From Bacillus spongiae (lineage in GTDB: Bacteria; Bacillota; Bacilli; Bacillales; Bacillaceae_K): a stretch of DNA of 64,000 nt. How positions within the stretch are numbered: the first letter of the stretch is position 1; each line of letters begins with the position of its first letter. Where the stretch lies: contig NZ_JBBAXC010000001.1 of the NCBI RefSeq assembly GCF_037120725.1, positions 372,001-436,000 of the forward strand, in the 5' to 3' direction. Both the position numbers and the translations under genes were made by a program. Shown piece by piece: positions 1 to 11,061 of the stretch. The notes under the pieces are model-generated. The model was not told the origin of the DNA. It saw nothing but the letters and a program-made list of their open reading frames with translations, and ran no database searches.

Positions 1-1
1 T

Positions 2-268
2 ACAGAACCAGTACGAGAAAAGCGACAGGGGTTAGAAAATCAACAAAAAAAGCGGCTTGAAAGTAAATTAGATGTAGCACGTCAGCTAACAGATGTTGCT
101 GAGAAAAGACAACGTATTACAAAACAAGTAGAAACAGTGAAGAAACAAAAAAATAAAAAAAATGAAAAGAAACTATCTGTTCGTAAAAACGACCTTGTGA
201 ATGGAATTATCTTGTCGGAAGTACTTGGTCCACCAAGAGCAAAGCGAAAAAGAATTCGAAAATTTTAA
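2..268 (+). CDS. C-terminal part of an unrecognised lysine-rich protein (5' cut off)
   Basis: An open frame runs in from the window edge and stops with TAA at 266-268, leaving 88 C-terminal residues. They are very rich in Lys, Glu, Gln and Arg and look helical or coiled-coil up to about residue 65. A less charged stretch follows that contains ILSEVLGPPRAK, then a basic tail ending RIRKF. I do not recognise the family and cannot see its N-terminus. It lies 55 bases upstream of yqfC on the same strand. The SEVLGPPRAK stretch looks like a conserved C-terminal signature, but no function is claimed. Confidence 0.6.
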   Translation, partial: TEPVREKRQGLENQQKKRLESKLDVARQLTDVAEKRQRITKQVETVKKQKNKKNEKKLSVRKNDLVNGIILSEVLGPPRAKRKRIRKF

Positions 269-270
269 GT

Positions 271-300
271 GATGAATCCTCTTATAATCTCATAAATATG
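271..300 (+). promoter_or_regulatory. Possible sigma-E-type promoter for yqfC
   Basis: Between the upstream gene and yqfC there is a GAATCC-like -35 and a CATAAATA-like -10 at 291-298, about 12 bases apart. This resembles the CATA-type -10 of mother-cell sigma-E promoters. In B. subtilis yqfC and yqfD belong to the sigma-E regulon, which is the main reason for proposing it. The -35 match is poor. Confidence 0.3.
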
Positions 301-323
301 AGATGAAAGGGGGTTCTTTTTTT

Positions 324-611
324 ATGGCTAAAAAATTGATGCAACGATGGCGTCAATGGTTAACTAAGCACATGGACCTTCCAGAGGATGTCATGATGGA
401 CTTACCTAGAATAACCATGGTCGGACAGCTTCATATTTATATTGAAAATCATAATGGATTATTGTCCTTTACAGATAAAGAGGTTCGTTTGCTACTGAAA
501 CAAGGTCAATTATTAATAAAAGGGAAGAAATTAGTCATTAAAACAATTTTACCAGAAGAAATATTATTAGAAGGAAAAATTCAACAAGTATTGTATCTTG
601 AAGAATCATAA
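324..611 (+). CDS. yqfC: Sporulation protein YqfC
   Basis: A 95-residue protein matching YqfC in size, sequence style (LTKHMDLPEDVMMDLPRITMVG) and position directly before yqfD and phoH. The start is ATG 324, because AAAGGGGG at 306-313 sits about ten bases upstream; an in-frame ATG at 303 overlaps that site. YqfC is a small mother-cell protein of the sigma-E regulon in B. subtilis. It is needed for efficient sporulation and has no known enzymatic activity. It is separated from yqfD by nine bases, so the two are probably co-transcribed. Confidence 0.9.
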   Translation: MAKKLMQRWRQWLTKHMDLPEDVMMDLPRITMVGQLHIYIENHNGLLSFTDKEVRLLLKQGQLLIKGKKLVIKTILPEEILLEGKIQQVLYLEES

Positions 612-620
612 GGGGGAAAC

Positions 621-1817
621 ATGTTGAAAAACCAATGGATGACATTTATGACTGGTAAAATAATTGTGAAAGTAACAGGTAAGGGGATTGAACGCTTAAT
701 AAATATCCTTATTAGAAGAGAAATATCAATATGGAATGTGAAGCGGGTTGGAACAGAAGCAGTCATTTTTACCTTTGCTCTTCAAGATTTGCATAGGTTC
801 AGGCATGCTGTGCGTAAAAGTGAGTGTAAAGTTACCTTCCTTTTTGGACGCGGCATTCCTTTTATGTGGAAACGAACGAAGAAAAATAGTGGTTTTATGA
901 TAGGTGCCGGTTTATTTATTTTTACGATTATGCTGTTATCGAATATGGTATGGGACATAGAAGTGAATGGTGCTAGCCCTGAAACAGAGCATACACTAAA
1001 AAAAGCATTAACAGAAATGGGAATTAGGGCAGGGTCGTTTCAATTTTTGATACCTGACGCTGAATATATACAGGAAGAATTAACGATGAAAATGGACAAT
1101 ATAACATGGGTAGGCGTGGAGCTGAAAGGGACAACCTTTCATTTCCAGGTCGTTGAAAAAACGGCACCTGATGAAAAAGAAATGGCAGGACCTCAACATT
1201 TAGTAGCGACGAAAGCCGCCGTTGTTTCGAAGATATTCGTAGAGGAAGGCAAGGCAGAAGTGAAAGTTCACGAATATGTAAAAAAAGGACAAATTCTCGT
1301 CTCGGGATTAATAGGAAAAGAAGAACAACTTAAAGCCATTTCAGCTAAAGGTGAAATATTAGGAGAGACGTGGTATACGAGTACTGTTACGGTTCCTCTT
1401 GAAACAGAGTTTGATGTGTTAACGGGTGAGGAGAAAAAAAACTATTCCATTCAATTGGGTGACATATCAATCCCTATTTGGGGATTCAGCAAACCGGAAT
1501 ATTCCAACTATCAGGAAGAAGAAACAAGCAAGCATATCAAATTTTTAAAATGGCAGCTTCCGATAGCAGTTGATTCTAGGAGCTATAAAGAAAGTGAAGC
1601 AATTACAAGAATTTATACAAAAAAAGATGCAACCAAAGCGGCTCTTGAGTTAGCGAGAGAAGATCTACTATCCACTCTACCTCAGGATGTAAAGATATTA
1701 AATGAAAAAGTTTTGCATGCAAAAGAGGAGAATGGTAAAGTAAAGGTAAATATTCATTTTAAAGTACTTGAAAATATTGCAATCGGACAACCAATCATTC
1801 AAGGAGAGTTAGAATGA
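621..1817 (+). CDS. yqfD: Sporulation protein YqfD
   Basis: A 398-residue protein of the YqfD family, normal length. The N-terminal 90 residues are soluble and basic. One membrane segment lies near residues 94-112 (FMIGAGLFIFTIMLLSNMVW), followed by a long region predicted to face outside the cytoplasm. The family is conserved in endospore formers and belongs to the sigma-E regulon in B. subtilis; its biochemical role is not established. The ATG follows an AGGGGGAAAC ribosome-binding site. The stop overlaps the phoH start by four bases (ATGA), implying translational coupling. Confidence 0.92.
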   Translation: MLKNQWMTFMTGKIIVKVTGKGIERLINILIRREISIWNVKRVGTEAVIFTFALQDLHRFRHAVRKSECKVTFLFGRGIPFMWKRTKKNSGFMIGAGLFIFTIMLLSNMVWDIEVNGASPETEHTLKKALTEMGIRAGSFQFLIPDAEYIQEELTMKMDNITWVGVELKGTTFHFQVVEKTAPDEKEMAGPQHLVATKAAVVSKIFVEEGKAEVKVHEYVKKGQILVSGLIGKEEQLKAISAKGEILGETWYTSTVTVPLETEFDVLTGEEKKNYSIQLGDISIPIWGFSKPEYSNYQEEETSKHIKFLKWQLPIAVDSRSYKESEAITRIYTKKDATKAALELAREDLLSTLPQDVKILNEKVLHAKEENGKVKVNIHFKVLENIAIGQPIIQGELE

Positions 1818-2773
1818 CAGAAATGGTAAAAACAATCAATGTAACATTAACAAACCCAAGTGAGGCTTCTGCCCTTTTTGGAGCAGGAGATTCACATTTG
1901 AAAATTATTGAAGAGCAGCTTAACGTTACAATCATCTCACGAGGTGGTGATATCTTTGTATCAGGAGCAGATGAGGATGTTCAGGATACAAATAAGGTAT
2001 TATCAACTTTATTAATTGTTCTACGAAAAGGGATATCTATAGGACCGAGAGATGTATTGTATGCAACAAAACTTGTTAAACAAGGTATTATAGAGTTTTT
2101 GATCGATTTGTATGAGGAAGAAATCACAAAAAATGCCAAAGGGCAAACAATCCGTGTAAAAACGTTAGGTCAACGACATTATATCTCTGCCATTAAGAAG
2201 AACGACCTTGTCTTTGGAATAGGGCCTGCTGGGACAGGGAAAACCTATTTAGCAGTTGTAATGGCTGTACGCGCGTTAAAAAATGGAGAGGTAAAAAAGA
2301 TTATCTTAACCAGACCAGCAGTTGAAGCAGGTGAGAGTTTAGGTTTTCTACCTGGAGATTTAAAGGAGAAGGTAGATCCTTATTTACGTCCCTTATATGA
2401 TGCTTTGCATGATGTACTAGGAACAGAGCAAACACAAAGGTTAATTGAACGAGGAACCATTGAAATCGCACCGCTAGCTTATATGAGAGGACGCACATTA
2501 GATGATGCGTTTGTGATATTAGATGAAGCACAAAACACGACAAGTGCTCAAATGAAAATGTTTCTAACTCGTTTAGGGTTTGGCTCAAAGATGGTTATTA
2601 CAGGGGACCCATCTCAGTTAGACTTACCAAAAGGGGTTCAGTCTGGGTTGATACAGGCGGAATTCATATTAAAAAATGTATCAGGTATTTCATTTATTAT
2701 ACTTGAGCAAGGAGACGTTGTCAGACATCCACTCGTTGCTAAAGTCATTAATGCGTACCAAGATCACAAGTAG
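1814..2773 (+). CDS. phoH: PhoH-like P-loop ATPase
   Basis: A 319-residue PhoH/YlaK-family ATPase. The Walker A motif GPAGTGKT is at residues 137-144 and a Walker B (FVILDEAQN) near residue 235. The region before residue 100 resembles a KH-like RNA-binding module (GDSHLKIIEEQLNVTI). PhoH proteins are cytosolic nucleotide-binding proteins linked to RNA metabolism, and the gene almost always sits upstream of yqfF/ybeY as here. The four-base overlap with yqfD gives the start. The name is historical: no Pho box was seen here. Confidence 0.93.
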   Translation: MTEMVKTINVTLTNPSEASALFGAGDSHLKIIEEQLNVTIISRGGDIFVSGADEDVQDTNKVLSTLLIVLRKGISIGPRDVLYATKLVKQGIIEFLIDLYEEEITKNAKGQTIRVKTLGQRHYISAIKKNDLVFGIGPAGTGKTYLAVVMAVRALKNGEVKKIILTRPAVEAGESLGFLPGDLKEKVDPYLRPLYDALHDVLGTEQTQRLIERGTIEIAPLAYMRGRTLDDAFVILDEAQNTTSAQMKMFLTRLGFGSKMVITGDPSQLDLPKGVQSGLIQAEFILKNVSGISFIILEQGDVVRHPLVAKVINAYQDHK

Positions 2774-2892
2774 CCTGGATAGAATGTTCAGGTTTTTCTT
2801 TATGAAATAAAGTGAATTTTTCGTGAAAAGCTGTTATGATTTTACATAATTAATGCAAAGGTACCTATCATAAAGAGATAGGGAGGGGAACG

Positions 2893-5058
2893 ATGGAGAA
2901 GTTGTTAAAGAAAATAAAAAAAATAATGAATTTTAAAGTATTTACCAGCATGTTATTTCTCTTTCTAGGGCTCATTTTATATGGATTACTTATTAGCGAT
3001 GTCCAGCCTGAGACATATAATGTTCGGCTTTTTGAGGTAGCAAAAGAAACCATTCACTCTCCAACAACGAAGGAAGATGTGGAGAAAACGGAACAACTTA
3101 AACAACAGGCAGCAGAAGAAGTAGAACCCGTCTATGAATATTCACCAGAGGTAAAAGAAAATCGAAAAGAGCTAATTAAATTAATATTTGAAATGATTAT
3201 TGAGGTTCAACAAGAAAGCGAGAATAACTCTCCTACAGCTCAAGGACAATCTGGAAATATAGAGAGTAAGCCCCTTTCAACGAAACAGCAATTAAGCCTG
3301 TTTAAAACGAAATTAATAAACAATACAAATGAGAGTGTAGCAAATTCCATTTCAGAAGAAGTATTTGAGGCTCTTTTACTAGCTGATGAAACAGTAATCA
3401 ATAGAGCGGAACAGTTTGTGTTAGATGAAATTGAATTCGTTATGAAAGAGAAAATTAGAGAAGATGATGTACCTCAATCGAAAAATAAGATTGAATCTAA
3501 AATTGAATTGAAGGATTTACCTAAATCTGTCAAGGAATCTTCCATTGCATTAGGGCGTTTCGCAATTGTTGCAAATGAAACTTACAATGAGGTCGAGACG
3601 AATGAGAAGATTGAAGAAGCAATGGAGGAGGTAAAGCCCGAGAGAATTCTAGAAGGGTCGGTAATAGTAGAAGCAGGAGATATTGTTAACCCTGAACAAT
3701 ATCGAAAATTAAAACTAGTAAACCTTCTGAATGAAGATAGTTCAAACAGATACTTAGTCGGACTGGCGTTATTTGTTATTATGATTGTTTTTATTTTATT
3801 TGTGTATTTCTATAGATGGCCTATTCCGGAAGAGAAAAAGCAAAATTATATGATTTTACTTAGTTTAATTTTTGTATTTACTTTATTACTAATGAAAATC
3901 TTTGCTTTATTACAGGAACTGGACATCATGATGGTGGGATTTCTTTTCCCTGTCGCTATGGCATCCATGCTCGTAACACTTCTATTAAATGAACGGCTCT
4001 CGATTATCATGTCGATTTTATTAGCGGTCTGTGGGAGTATTATTTTTCATGAAAGTGTGACGGGCAGCTTCAATGTGGAGATTGCCATTTATTTTCTGTT
4101 CAGTGGACTGATGGGAACGATTATACTTTCCAAACAAAATCAACGAATTTCCATTTTACAAACAGGCTTTGTTGTCTCAATTGTAAATTTAATGATTATA
4201 TTTTTTATTGTGTTATTAGGGTCTAACCCATATGAAGATATGGATTATATTTACTTTGTGGTCTATGCTTTTGGTTCTGGAATTACCTCTGCTGTCTTAA
4301 CGATAGGAATTCTTCCTTTTTTTGAAGCAGGTTTTGGAATATTATCGACAATGAGGTTAGTCGAGTTATCCAACCCGAATCATCCGTTATTAAAACGCAT
4401 ATTAACAGAGGCACCTGGAACATACCATCACAGTGTAATGGTAGCAAATTTATCAGAAGTAGCATGTGAAGCGATAGGAGCAAATGGTTTGCTAGCAAGA
4501 GTTGGGTCATATTATCATGACATTGGAAAAACGAAACGATCCCATTTCTTTATTGAAAACCAGATGAATAATGTGAATCCACATGATCGAATTCCACCTG
4601 AAAGAAGTCGAGACATCATTATTGCGCATGCAGTCGATGGTGGGGAGATGCTAAGGAAGCATAAAATGCCCAAGGAATTTATCGATATTGCTGAGCAGCA
4701 TCACGGGACTAGTTTAATCAAGTTCTTTTACCATAAAGCAAAAGAAACGAGAACGGATGTAAAAGAGGAGGAGTATCGTTATCCAGGTCCAAAACCGCAA
4801 ACAAAAGAAATAGCGGTGATCTCTATAGCCGATAGTGTAGAAGCTGCCGTTAGGTCTATGGATCGTCCTACAAAGGAAAAAATTGAAAAGCTTGTCTCCT
4901 CCATCATTCAGGATCGTTTGTTAGATGGACAATTTAATGAATGTAATATTACGTTAAGAGAGTTAGAAGTGGTAAAAGAGACATTATGCGAAGCATTAAA
5001 CGGTATTTTTCACTCAAGAATTGAATATCCGGATGAAAAAAAGGAGGATGGTGTATGA
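2893..5058 (+). CDS. pgpH: Membrane HD-domain phosphohydrolase, PgpH-type c-di-AMP phosphodiesterase
   Basis: A 721-residue protein (yqfF in B. subtilis) with a membrane segment at about residues 15-35, a 7TMR-HDED extracytoplasmic region to about residue 275, a cluster of seven transmembrane helices (about 285-470) and a C-terminal cytoplasmic HD domain. HD-domain ligands are visible: H in YHHSVM, the HD pair in [10 protein letters not shown], and later histidines in IIAHAVDGG and AEQHHGT. Homologues hydrolyse the signal c-di-AMP, which controls potassium and osmolyte transport. The ATG follows GGGAGGGGAACG. It overlaps ybeY by four bases, so it is part of that operon. Confidence 0.92.
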   Translation: MEKLLKKIKKIMNFKVFTSMLFLFLGLILYGLLISDVQPETYNVRLFEVAKETIHSPTTKEDVEKTEQLKQQAAEEVEPVYEYSPEVKENRKELIKLIFEMIIEVQQESENNSPTAQGQSGNIESKPLSTKQQLSLFKTKLINNTNESVANSISEEVFEALLLADETVINRAEQFVLDEIEFVMKEKIREDDVPQSKNKIESKIELKDLPKSVKESSIALGRFAIVANETYNEVETNEKIEEAMEEVKPERILEGSVIVEAGDIVNPEQYRKLKLVNLLNEDSSNRYLVGLALFVIMIVFILFVYFYRWPIPEEKKQNYMILLSLIFVFTLLLMKIFALLQELDIMMVGFLFPVAMASMLVTLLLNERLSIIMSILLAVCGSIIFHESVTGSFNVEIAIYFLFSGLMGTIILSKQNQRISILQTGFVVSIVNLMIIFFIVLLGSNPYEDMDYIYFVVYAFGSGITSAVLTIGILPFFEAGFGILSTMRLVELSNPNHPLLKRILTEAPGTYHHSVMVANLSEVACEAIGANGLLARVGSYYHDIGKTKRSHFFIENQMNNVNPHDRIPPERSRDIIIAHAVDGGEMLRKHKMPKEFIDIAEQHHGTSLIKFFYHKAKETRTDVKEEEYRYPGPKPQTKEIAVISIADSVEAAVRSMDRPTKEKIEKLVSSIIQDRLLDGQFNECNITLRELEVVKETLCEALNGIFHSRIEYPDEKKEDGV

Positions 5059-5528
5059 GTTTACAAATTGATTTTGTAGATGAAACGAAAAGTCTAACCG
5101 AGGGTGACATTGAACGTATTGAAAATTTATTATTCTTTGCTGCTGAACAGGAGACAGTGAAAAGTAACGCGGAGCTATCCGTGACATTTGTATCAAATGA
5201 GCGTATTCATGAAATTAACAAAGAGTATCGGCATAAAGATCGCCCAACAGATGTCATCTCCTTCGCAATGGAGGAAATGGGTGAAGGGGAACTGGAAATC
5301 GTTGGAGAAGAGATACCACGGATATTGGGAGATATTATTATCTCTGTTCCTAAAGCAAAGGAGCAGGCAATAGATTACGGTCATAGTTTTTCAAGAGAGT
5401 TAGGTTTTTTAGCTCTTCACGGCTTTTTACATTTGCTTGGCTATGATCACATGACTGAAACAGATGAGAAGGCAATGTTTTCTCGTCAGAAAGACATTCT
5501 TGAACAATATGGACTCGAAAGAATATAA
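5055..5528 (+). CDS. ybeY: Endoribonuclease YbeY, rRNA maturation factor
   Basis: 157 residues, the usual length. The Zn-binding signature [11 protein letters not shown] (H-x3-H-x5-H) near residues 117-127 defines the family. YbeY acts in 16S rRNA 3'-end maturation and ribosome quality control in the cytosol. The start overlaps the end of pgpH (ATGA-type), preceded by AAAGGAGGATGGT. Its neighbour Era also acts in 30S assembly, so the linkage fits. Confidence 0.95.
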   Translation: MSLQIDFVDETKSLTEGDIERIENLLFFAAEQETVKSNAELSVTFVSNERIHEINKEYRHKDRPTDVISFAMEEMGEGELEIVGEEIPRILGDIIISVPKAKEQAIDYGHSFSRELGFLALHGFLHLLGYDHMTETDEKAMFSRQKDILEQYGLERI

Positions 5529-5895
5529 ATTTTTTCAGTGGTCGAAACTCCCCGCTTCCCTAGGCTATGCGATGGAAGGTATTAAGGTCGTTTGGCAAAC
5601 ACAACAAAATTTTCGCTTTCATGTGTTAGCAGCCTTCATTGCCATTTTACTTGGTACTATCTTCTCTTTAGATAAATTTGAATGGTTAATTCTTATAGTA
5701 GTTATTGCGGGGATGCTAGTGATTGAAATCATAAATAGTGCTATTGAAGTCACAATTGACTTAATTACTGAAGAGGTTCACCCTCTTGCTAAAAAAGCAA
5801 AGGATATGGCAGCGGGCGCAGTTGTTATATATGCGGCTATGTCTGTTTTAATCGGAATCATCATTTTCTTTCCGAAAATATGGTCTTTATTTTAA
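5509..5895 (+). CDS. dgkA: Undecaprenol/diacylglycerol kinase DgkA
   Basis: 128 residues with three predicted transmembrane helices and the family signature [13 protein letters not shown] near residues 73-85, which holds the metal- and ATP-binding Glu residues. In Gram-positive bacteria this family phosphorylates undecaprenol, returning lipid carrier to peptidoglycan and teichoic acid synthesis. ATG 5509 gives [11 protein letters not shown] and overlaps ybeY by 20 bases. An upstream in-frame ATG at 5464 would create a deep overlap and is less likely. A terminator follows directly. Confidence 0.9.
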   Translation: MDSKEYKFFQWSKLPASLGYAMEGIKVVWQTQQNFRFHVLAAFIAILLGTIFSLDKFEWLILIVVIAGMLVIEIINSAIEVTIDLITEEVHPLAKKAKDMAAGAVVIYAAMSVLIGIIIFFPKIWSLF

Positions 5896-5927
5896 ACAAG
5901 CTTGGGAAACCGAGCTTGTTTTTTTGT
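5895..5927 (+). terminator. Rho-independent terminator after dgkA
   Basis: AACAAGCT at 5895-5902 pairs with AGCTTGTT at 5913-5920 with further G-C pairs inside, followed by a T run. It closes the phoH-pgpH-ybeY-dgkA unit. Confidence 0.85.
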
Positions 5928-6096
5928 TTTTAATAATTCTTTTCGAAGTAAGGGTGGAGAAATTTGAAATGAATGAAGAAGTTGGATAAAATATGATGAC
6001 AATCAAATAATGGGTAATAATTATTTGAATTTTCTAAAATTTTTAGTTGAAGCCCATTAATTTTTTGTTTGATATGTAGTAAAATAGAAATTGTAA

Positions 6097-7423
<1,327 letters not shown>

Positions 7424-7529
7424 CAGTTAGCAAAAATTACGTCTTATGTTTTTAACAAATAGGGTGATGATAAATGTGTAGAGTCATTAGGGCAACTTAC
7501 TAGTAAATACCAGAAAGGTGGAGATCATT

Positions 7530-7673
7530 ATGTTAGATTTTACTTGGAGAATTTTTCAAGAAACAGGTAACATAGATACGTATCTTCTCATCAAGGAGCT
7601 TGAAAAGACTCATCTTGAATCTTCATTATCTGATGATGTAGATCTATTAGAGGTTGATTTCCCTTTATCTTAA
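7530..7673 (+). CDS. yqzL: YqzL family small protein
   Basis: A 47-residue ORF starting MLDFTWRIFQETGNIDTYLL with a strong ribosome-binding site (AGAAAGGTGGAG). Sequence and position between era and recO identify the YqzL family of Bacillaceae. Its function is unknown. The acidic C-terminal half ends 55 bases before the recO start. Confidence 0.88.
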   Translation: MLDFTWRIFQETGNIDTYLLIKELEKTHLESSLSDDVDLLEVDFPLS

Positions 7674-7728
7674 GACTATAGATGTCATCACCCGAAATTA
7701 TTTGAAATCATGGCGGGAGGTGGCAACC

Positions 7729-8496
7729 TTGTTACAAAAATGCGAAGGAATTGTGATTCGTACGAGTAACTACGGTGAATCAAATAAAGTTGTGACGATT
7801 TTCTCAAGAGAGTTTGGGAAGATTGCGTTTATGGCAAGAGGGGCTAAAAAACCAAAAAGTCGCCTCTCTGCCGTCTCACAACCATTTACATATGGATATT
7901 TTTTATTTCAAAAGGGGAGGGGCCTAGGGTCGTTACAGCAAGGAGATATTATCTCAAGTATGAGAGGGATAAAAGGAGACTTGTTTAAAACATCCTATGC
8001 AACCTATATTTCTGATTTACTTGATAAAGGAACAGAGGATTATAAACAGAATTCTCAACTTTTCGAGTTATATTTGCAAGTTCTTGAATTTATTGAAGAG
8101 GGCTATGATCCGGATATTTTAACTCACATATTTGAGTTGAAAATGCTACCGGTTCTAGGATTACACCCCACTTTGAATGAATGTTCTGTTTGCGGTAATA
8201 CAAACGGAACATTCGGCTTTTCTTTTAAAGAAAATGGATTTATTTGCCAAAATTGCAAAGTGAAAGATCCTTACCATATGCCATTATCTCAAAGTACGGT
8301 AAAATTATTAAGAATTATGTATTTCTTTGATTTAAATCGTATGGGAAAAATATCTGTTAAAGACACCACTAAAAAAGAACTGACAACTGTTATTCGACAA
8401 TATTATGATGAAGCTTCTGGATTAAGCTTAAAATCCCGGAAATTTTTAGATCAACTTCAAACCCTTGAAGACGTAATAAAAAAAGACGAACCTTAA
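7729..8496 (+). CDS. recO: DNA repair protein RecO
   Basis: 255 residues: an N-terminal OB-fold (CEGIVIRTSNYGESNKVV) and a C-terminal zinc-binding domain with CSVCGNTNG and CQNC motifs. RecO works with RecR to load RecA on SSB-coated DNA during recombinational repair. TTG 7729 is chosen over the in-frame ATG at 7654: it gives the family N-terminus LLQKCEGIV, has GGGAGGTGG at 7714-7722, and avoids overlapping yqzL. Confidence 0.93.
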   Translation: MLQKCEGIVIRTSNYGESNKVVTIFSREFGKIAFMARGAKKPKSRLSAVSQPFTYGYFLFQKGRGLGSLQQGDIISSMRGIKGDLFKTSYATYISDLLDKGTEDYKQNSQLFELYLQVLEFIEEGYDPDILTHIFELKMLPVLGLHPTLNECSVCGNTNGTFGFSFKENGFICQNCKVKDPYHMPLSQSTVKLLRIMYFFDLNRMGKISVKDTTKKELTTVIRQYYDEASGLSLKSRKFLDQLQTLEDVIKKDEP

Positions 8497-8512
8497 GGTT
8501 CGTCTTTTTTAT
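8479..8512. terminator. Bidirectional terminator between recO and glyS
   Basis: A near-perfect palindrome centred on CCTTAAGG flanked by A and T runs, including the recO stop. It can serve recO on the plus strand and glyS on the minus strand. Confidence 0.8.
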
Positions 8513-8547
8513 TACAATAATCCGTTCTACTAGGCAATGATGAATCG

Positions 8548-9921
8548 TTAGAAGCTCATTTTTTCTTTTAGGAAATTAGCTACTTCACTAATTGGCATAC
8601 GCACTTGATCCATCGTATCACGATCTCGAACGGTTACTTGCCCATCTTCTTGAGAATCGAAATCATATGTTATACAATATGGCGTTCCGATTTCATCCTG
8701 TCTACGATAACGTTTTCCAATTGAGGCTGTTTCATCAAAATCAACCATTAGTTCTTTCGAAAGCTCTTCATGAACTTTCCGTGCTCCTTCAGACAGCTTC
8801 TTTGATAATGGTAAAACAGCTGCTTTATACGGAGCAATAGCAGGGTGGAATCGAAGAACGGTTCTAGTGTCTTTTTCTAGTTCTTCTTCTTCATATGCAT
8901 CCACTAAAAATGCTAATGTTACACGGTCAGCGCCTAATGAAGGTTCAATGCAATAAGGGACATACTTTTCATTTGTTTGAGGATCTTGATAATGGAAGTC
9001 TTCTTTTGAATGTTCCATATGACGTTTTAAATCAAAATCTGTTCGATCGGCAATTCCCCATAGTTCTCCCCAGCCGAATGGGAACTTAAATTCAATGTCA
9101 GTAGTAGCATTACTATAGTGAGACAATTCTTCTTCACCGTGGTCCCGTAAGCGAATATTAGCCTCAGACATGCCAAGATGAAGCAACCAGTTTTTACAAA
9201 ATTCACGCCAGTATCCAAACCATTCAAGGTCTTCACCAGGCTTACAGAAAAACTCCAATTCCATTTGTTCAAATTCTCTTGTTCTGAAAGTGAAGTTTCC
9301 TGGAGTAATCTCATTGCGGAAACTTTTTCCTATTTGACCAATTCCGAACGGTACCTTTTTACGTAAGCTTCGTTGGACGTTTTTAAAATTAACGAAAATT
9401 CCTTGTGCGGTTTCTGGACGAAGGTAGATTTCGTTGGTAGACGATTCTGTTACACCTTGATGAGTTTTGAACATTAAATCAAATTGACGAATATCCGTAA
9501 GATCTTTGCTTCCACACTCTGGACATGCTATTGAGTGTTCTTTAATAAGCTCACTCATTTTTTCAAATGGAAGGCCATCAACAACCATTTCGATTCCTTC
9601 TTCTTCTAGCTTATCTTCTATCAGCTTATCTGCACGATGTCGTGCTTTACAATTTTTACAATCAACCATAGGGTCATTAAAGTTCCCGACATGACCTGAA
9701 GCAACCCAAGTTTGTGGGTTCATTAAGATGGAGGCATCCAAGCCAACATTATAAGGAGATTCCTGAATAAACTTCTTCCACCAAGCTTTTTTTATATTAT
9801 TTTTTAATTCTACACCTAATGGACCATAGTCCCAAGTATTGGCCAAACCACCATATATTTCAGATCCTGGAAAAACAAACCCTCTATGCTTGGCTAAATT
9901 TACGATTTTCTCCATAGACAT
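8548..9921 (-). CDS. glyS: Glycyl-tRNA synthetase, single-subunit (dimeric) type
   Basis: 457 residues of the class II alpha2-type GlyRS, the type found in archaea, eukaryotes and some Bacillota, not the alpha2beta2 GlyQS enzyme. Visible features: [22 protein letters not shown] near the N-terminus, zinc-type CKNC and CPECG pairs, motif 2 ([25 protein letters not shown]) and a motif 3-like stretch (IEPSLGADR). It charges tRNA-Gly. The start at 9921 (MSMEKIVN) has AAAAGGAGTGAAGG in front; an upstream in-frame ATG at 9993 falls in the leader. A T-box controls it. Orientation is opposite to both neighbours. Confidence 0.95.
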   Translation of the reverse strand: MSMEKIVNLAKHRGFVFPGSEIYGGLANTWDYGPLGVELKNNIKKAWWKKFIQESPYNVGLDASILMNPQTWVASGHVGNFNDPMVDCKNCKARHRADKLIEDKLEEEGIEMVVDGLPFEKMSELIKEHSIACPECGSKDLTDIRQFDLMFKTHQGVTESSTNEIYLRPETAQGIFVNFKNVQRSLRKKVPFGIGQIGKSFRNEITPGNFTFRTREFEQMELEFFCKPGEDLEWFGYWREFCKNWLLHLGMSEANIRLRDHGEEELSHYSNATTDIEFKFPFGWGELWGIADRTDFDLKRHMEHSKEDFHYQDPQTNEKYVPYCIEPSLGADRVTLAFLVDAYEEEELEKDTRTVLRFHPAIAPYKAAVLPLSKKLSEGARKVHEELSKELMVDFDETASIGKRYRRQDEIGTPYCITYDFDSQEDGQVTVRDRDTMDQVRMPISEVANFLKEKMSF

Positions 9922-10117
9922 ATCCTTCACTCCTTTTTGAAATTTTGCATAACAAACAAAAAACTCCTCCCAAGGCAATTGAAAAATTCTCACTGCCTAG
10001 GGACGAGCTTTACCCGCGGTTCCACCCTAGTTAATAGACTAATTAAGCCTATTCACTTAATAAAGGTATGCTCAGGAGTTCCGTTTCCTTGTGATGTCAA
10101 GCTTACACCATCCTTGA
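9922..10117 (-). promoter_or_regulatory. Glycine T-box riboswitch leader of glyS
   Basis: On the minus strand the leader holds the conserved T-box AGGGTGGAACCGCG at 10015-10028. A stem I region follows the promoter, containing GGATGGTG and GGAACTCC elements. After the T-box comes a long terminator hairpin (about 9956-10008: CTCGTCCCTAGGCA pairing with TGCCTTGGGAGGAG, then TTTTTT). Uncharged tRNA-Gly would pair with the T-box and favour the antiterminator, switching on glyS. The leader is short, as in known glycine T-boxes without stem II. I could not fix the specifier codon with certainty. Confidence 0.9.
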
Positions 10118-10123
10118 CTCGCT

Positions 10124-10153
10124 ATTATGTACAAGTACTTATTTGTCCGTCAA
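10124..10153 (-). promoter_or_regulatory. Sigma-A promoter of the glyS T-box leader
   Basis: On the minus strand TTGACG (10148-10153) and CATAAT (10124-10129) are separated by 18 bases, placing the transcript start at about 10117, just before T-box stem I. Confidence 0.7.
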
Positions 10154-10399
10154 CGCAATTATTTAGTTAAAAGATGGACTCATTTTATCACGTTCTGTCT
10201 AAATTCTCAATATGAATGAGATTCAATTCTATAAAAAGATAGATGACAAAGCATGTGAAAAGCGTAAGAATTGAATTTTAAGAAAGAAAAAGGTAATCTG
10301 TCATAATAGGCAGTTATAAGAAATCCACCCTTTTCTTTTCTGTTTATTAGTATATAATATTTTTATAAAAGTATAACACTTTTAATTTTCCTTTATTAG

Positions 10400-11038
10400 G
10401 TGGTGAGGACAATCGAGCTAAATAAACGACAAGAACATATTTTACAAATTGTTAAGGACAATGGACCTATTACAGGTGAACAAATTGCAGAACAATTGAA
10501 TTTAACAAGAGCCACACTACGACCGGATTTGGCAATCTTGACGATGGCAGGCTATCTTGATGCTCGTCCGAGGGTGGGGTATTTCTATACAGGGAAAACA
10601 GGAACACAACTATTAACAGAAAACCTAAAGAAAATCCACGTAAAAGACTATCAATCCATCCCCGTTGTTGTACATGAAAATGTCTCTGTTTATGATGCAA
10701 TTTGTACAATGTTTCTTGAGGATGTAGGGACGTTATTTGTTGTAGATGAACGAACACACCTTGTTGGTGTATTATCAAGAAAAGATTTACTTAGAGCGAG
10801 TATTGGAATGCAAGAATTAACAACCTTACCCGTTAATATTATTATGACTAGAATGCCTAATATCACGGTGTGTGAGCGAGAGGATTTGCTGATTGATGTT
10901 GCGAAAAGCTTAATTGAAAAACAAATCGATGCCGTCCCAGTGGTTAAAAGTGTTCAAGGAGATTTAGAAGTAATCGGAAGAATAACAAAAACAAATGTGA
11001 CAAAAGCATTTGTCGCATTAGCAGAAGAAGATTTGTAG
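10400..11038 (+). CDS. ccpN: Transcriptional repressor CcpN
   Basis: 212 residues. An N-terminal winged helix-turn-helix (IELNKRQEHILQIVKDNGPITGEQIAEQLN) is followed by a pair of CBS domains (VPVVHENVSVYDAICTMF and VNIIMTRMPNITVCERED). In B. subtilis CcpN represses gapB, pckA and sr1 during glycolytic growth. Two consecutive GTG codons at 10400 and 10403 are candidate starts, overlapping an AGGTGGTGAGG purine run; which one is used is uncertain. It lies 23 bases upstream of ppsR, the same pair as B. subtilis ccpN-yqfL. Confidence 0.92.
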   Translation: MVRTIELNKRQEHILQIVKDNGPITGEQIAEQLNLTRATLRPDLAILTMAGYLDARPRVGYFYTGKTGTQLLTENLKKIHVKDYQSIPVVVHENVSVYDAICTMFLEDVGTLFVVDERTHLVGVLSRKDLLRASIGMQELTTLPVNIIMTRMPNITVCEREDLLIDVAKSLIEKQIDAVPVVKSVQGDLEVIGRITKTNVTKAFVALAEEDL

Positions 11039-11061
11039 GATAAAAAGGTGGTGCTACTTCG

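Noticed and set aside
8592-9694. Several plus-strand open frames of 60-82 codons across glyS
   Set aside because: They are mirror frames of the conserved glyS coding sequence with no ribosome-binding sites or family resemblance.
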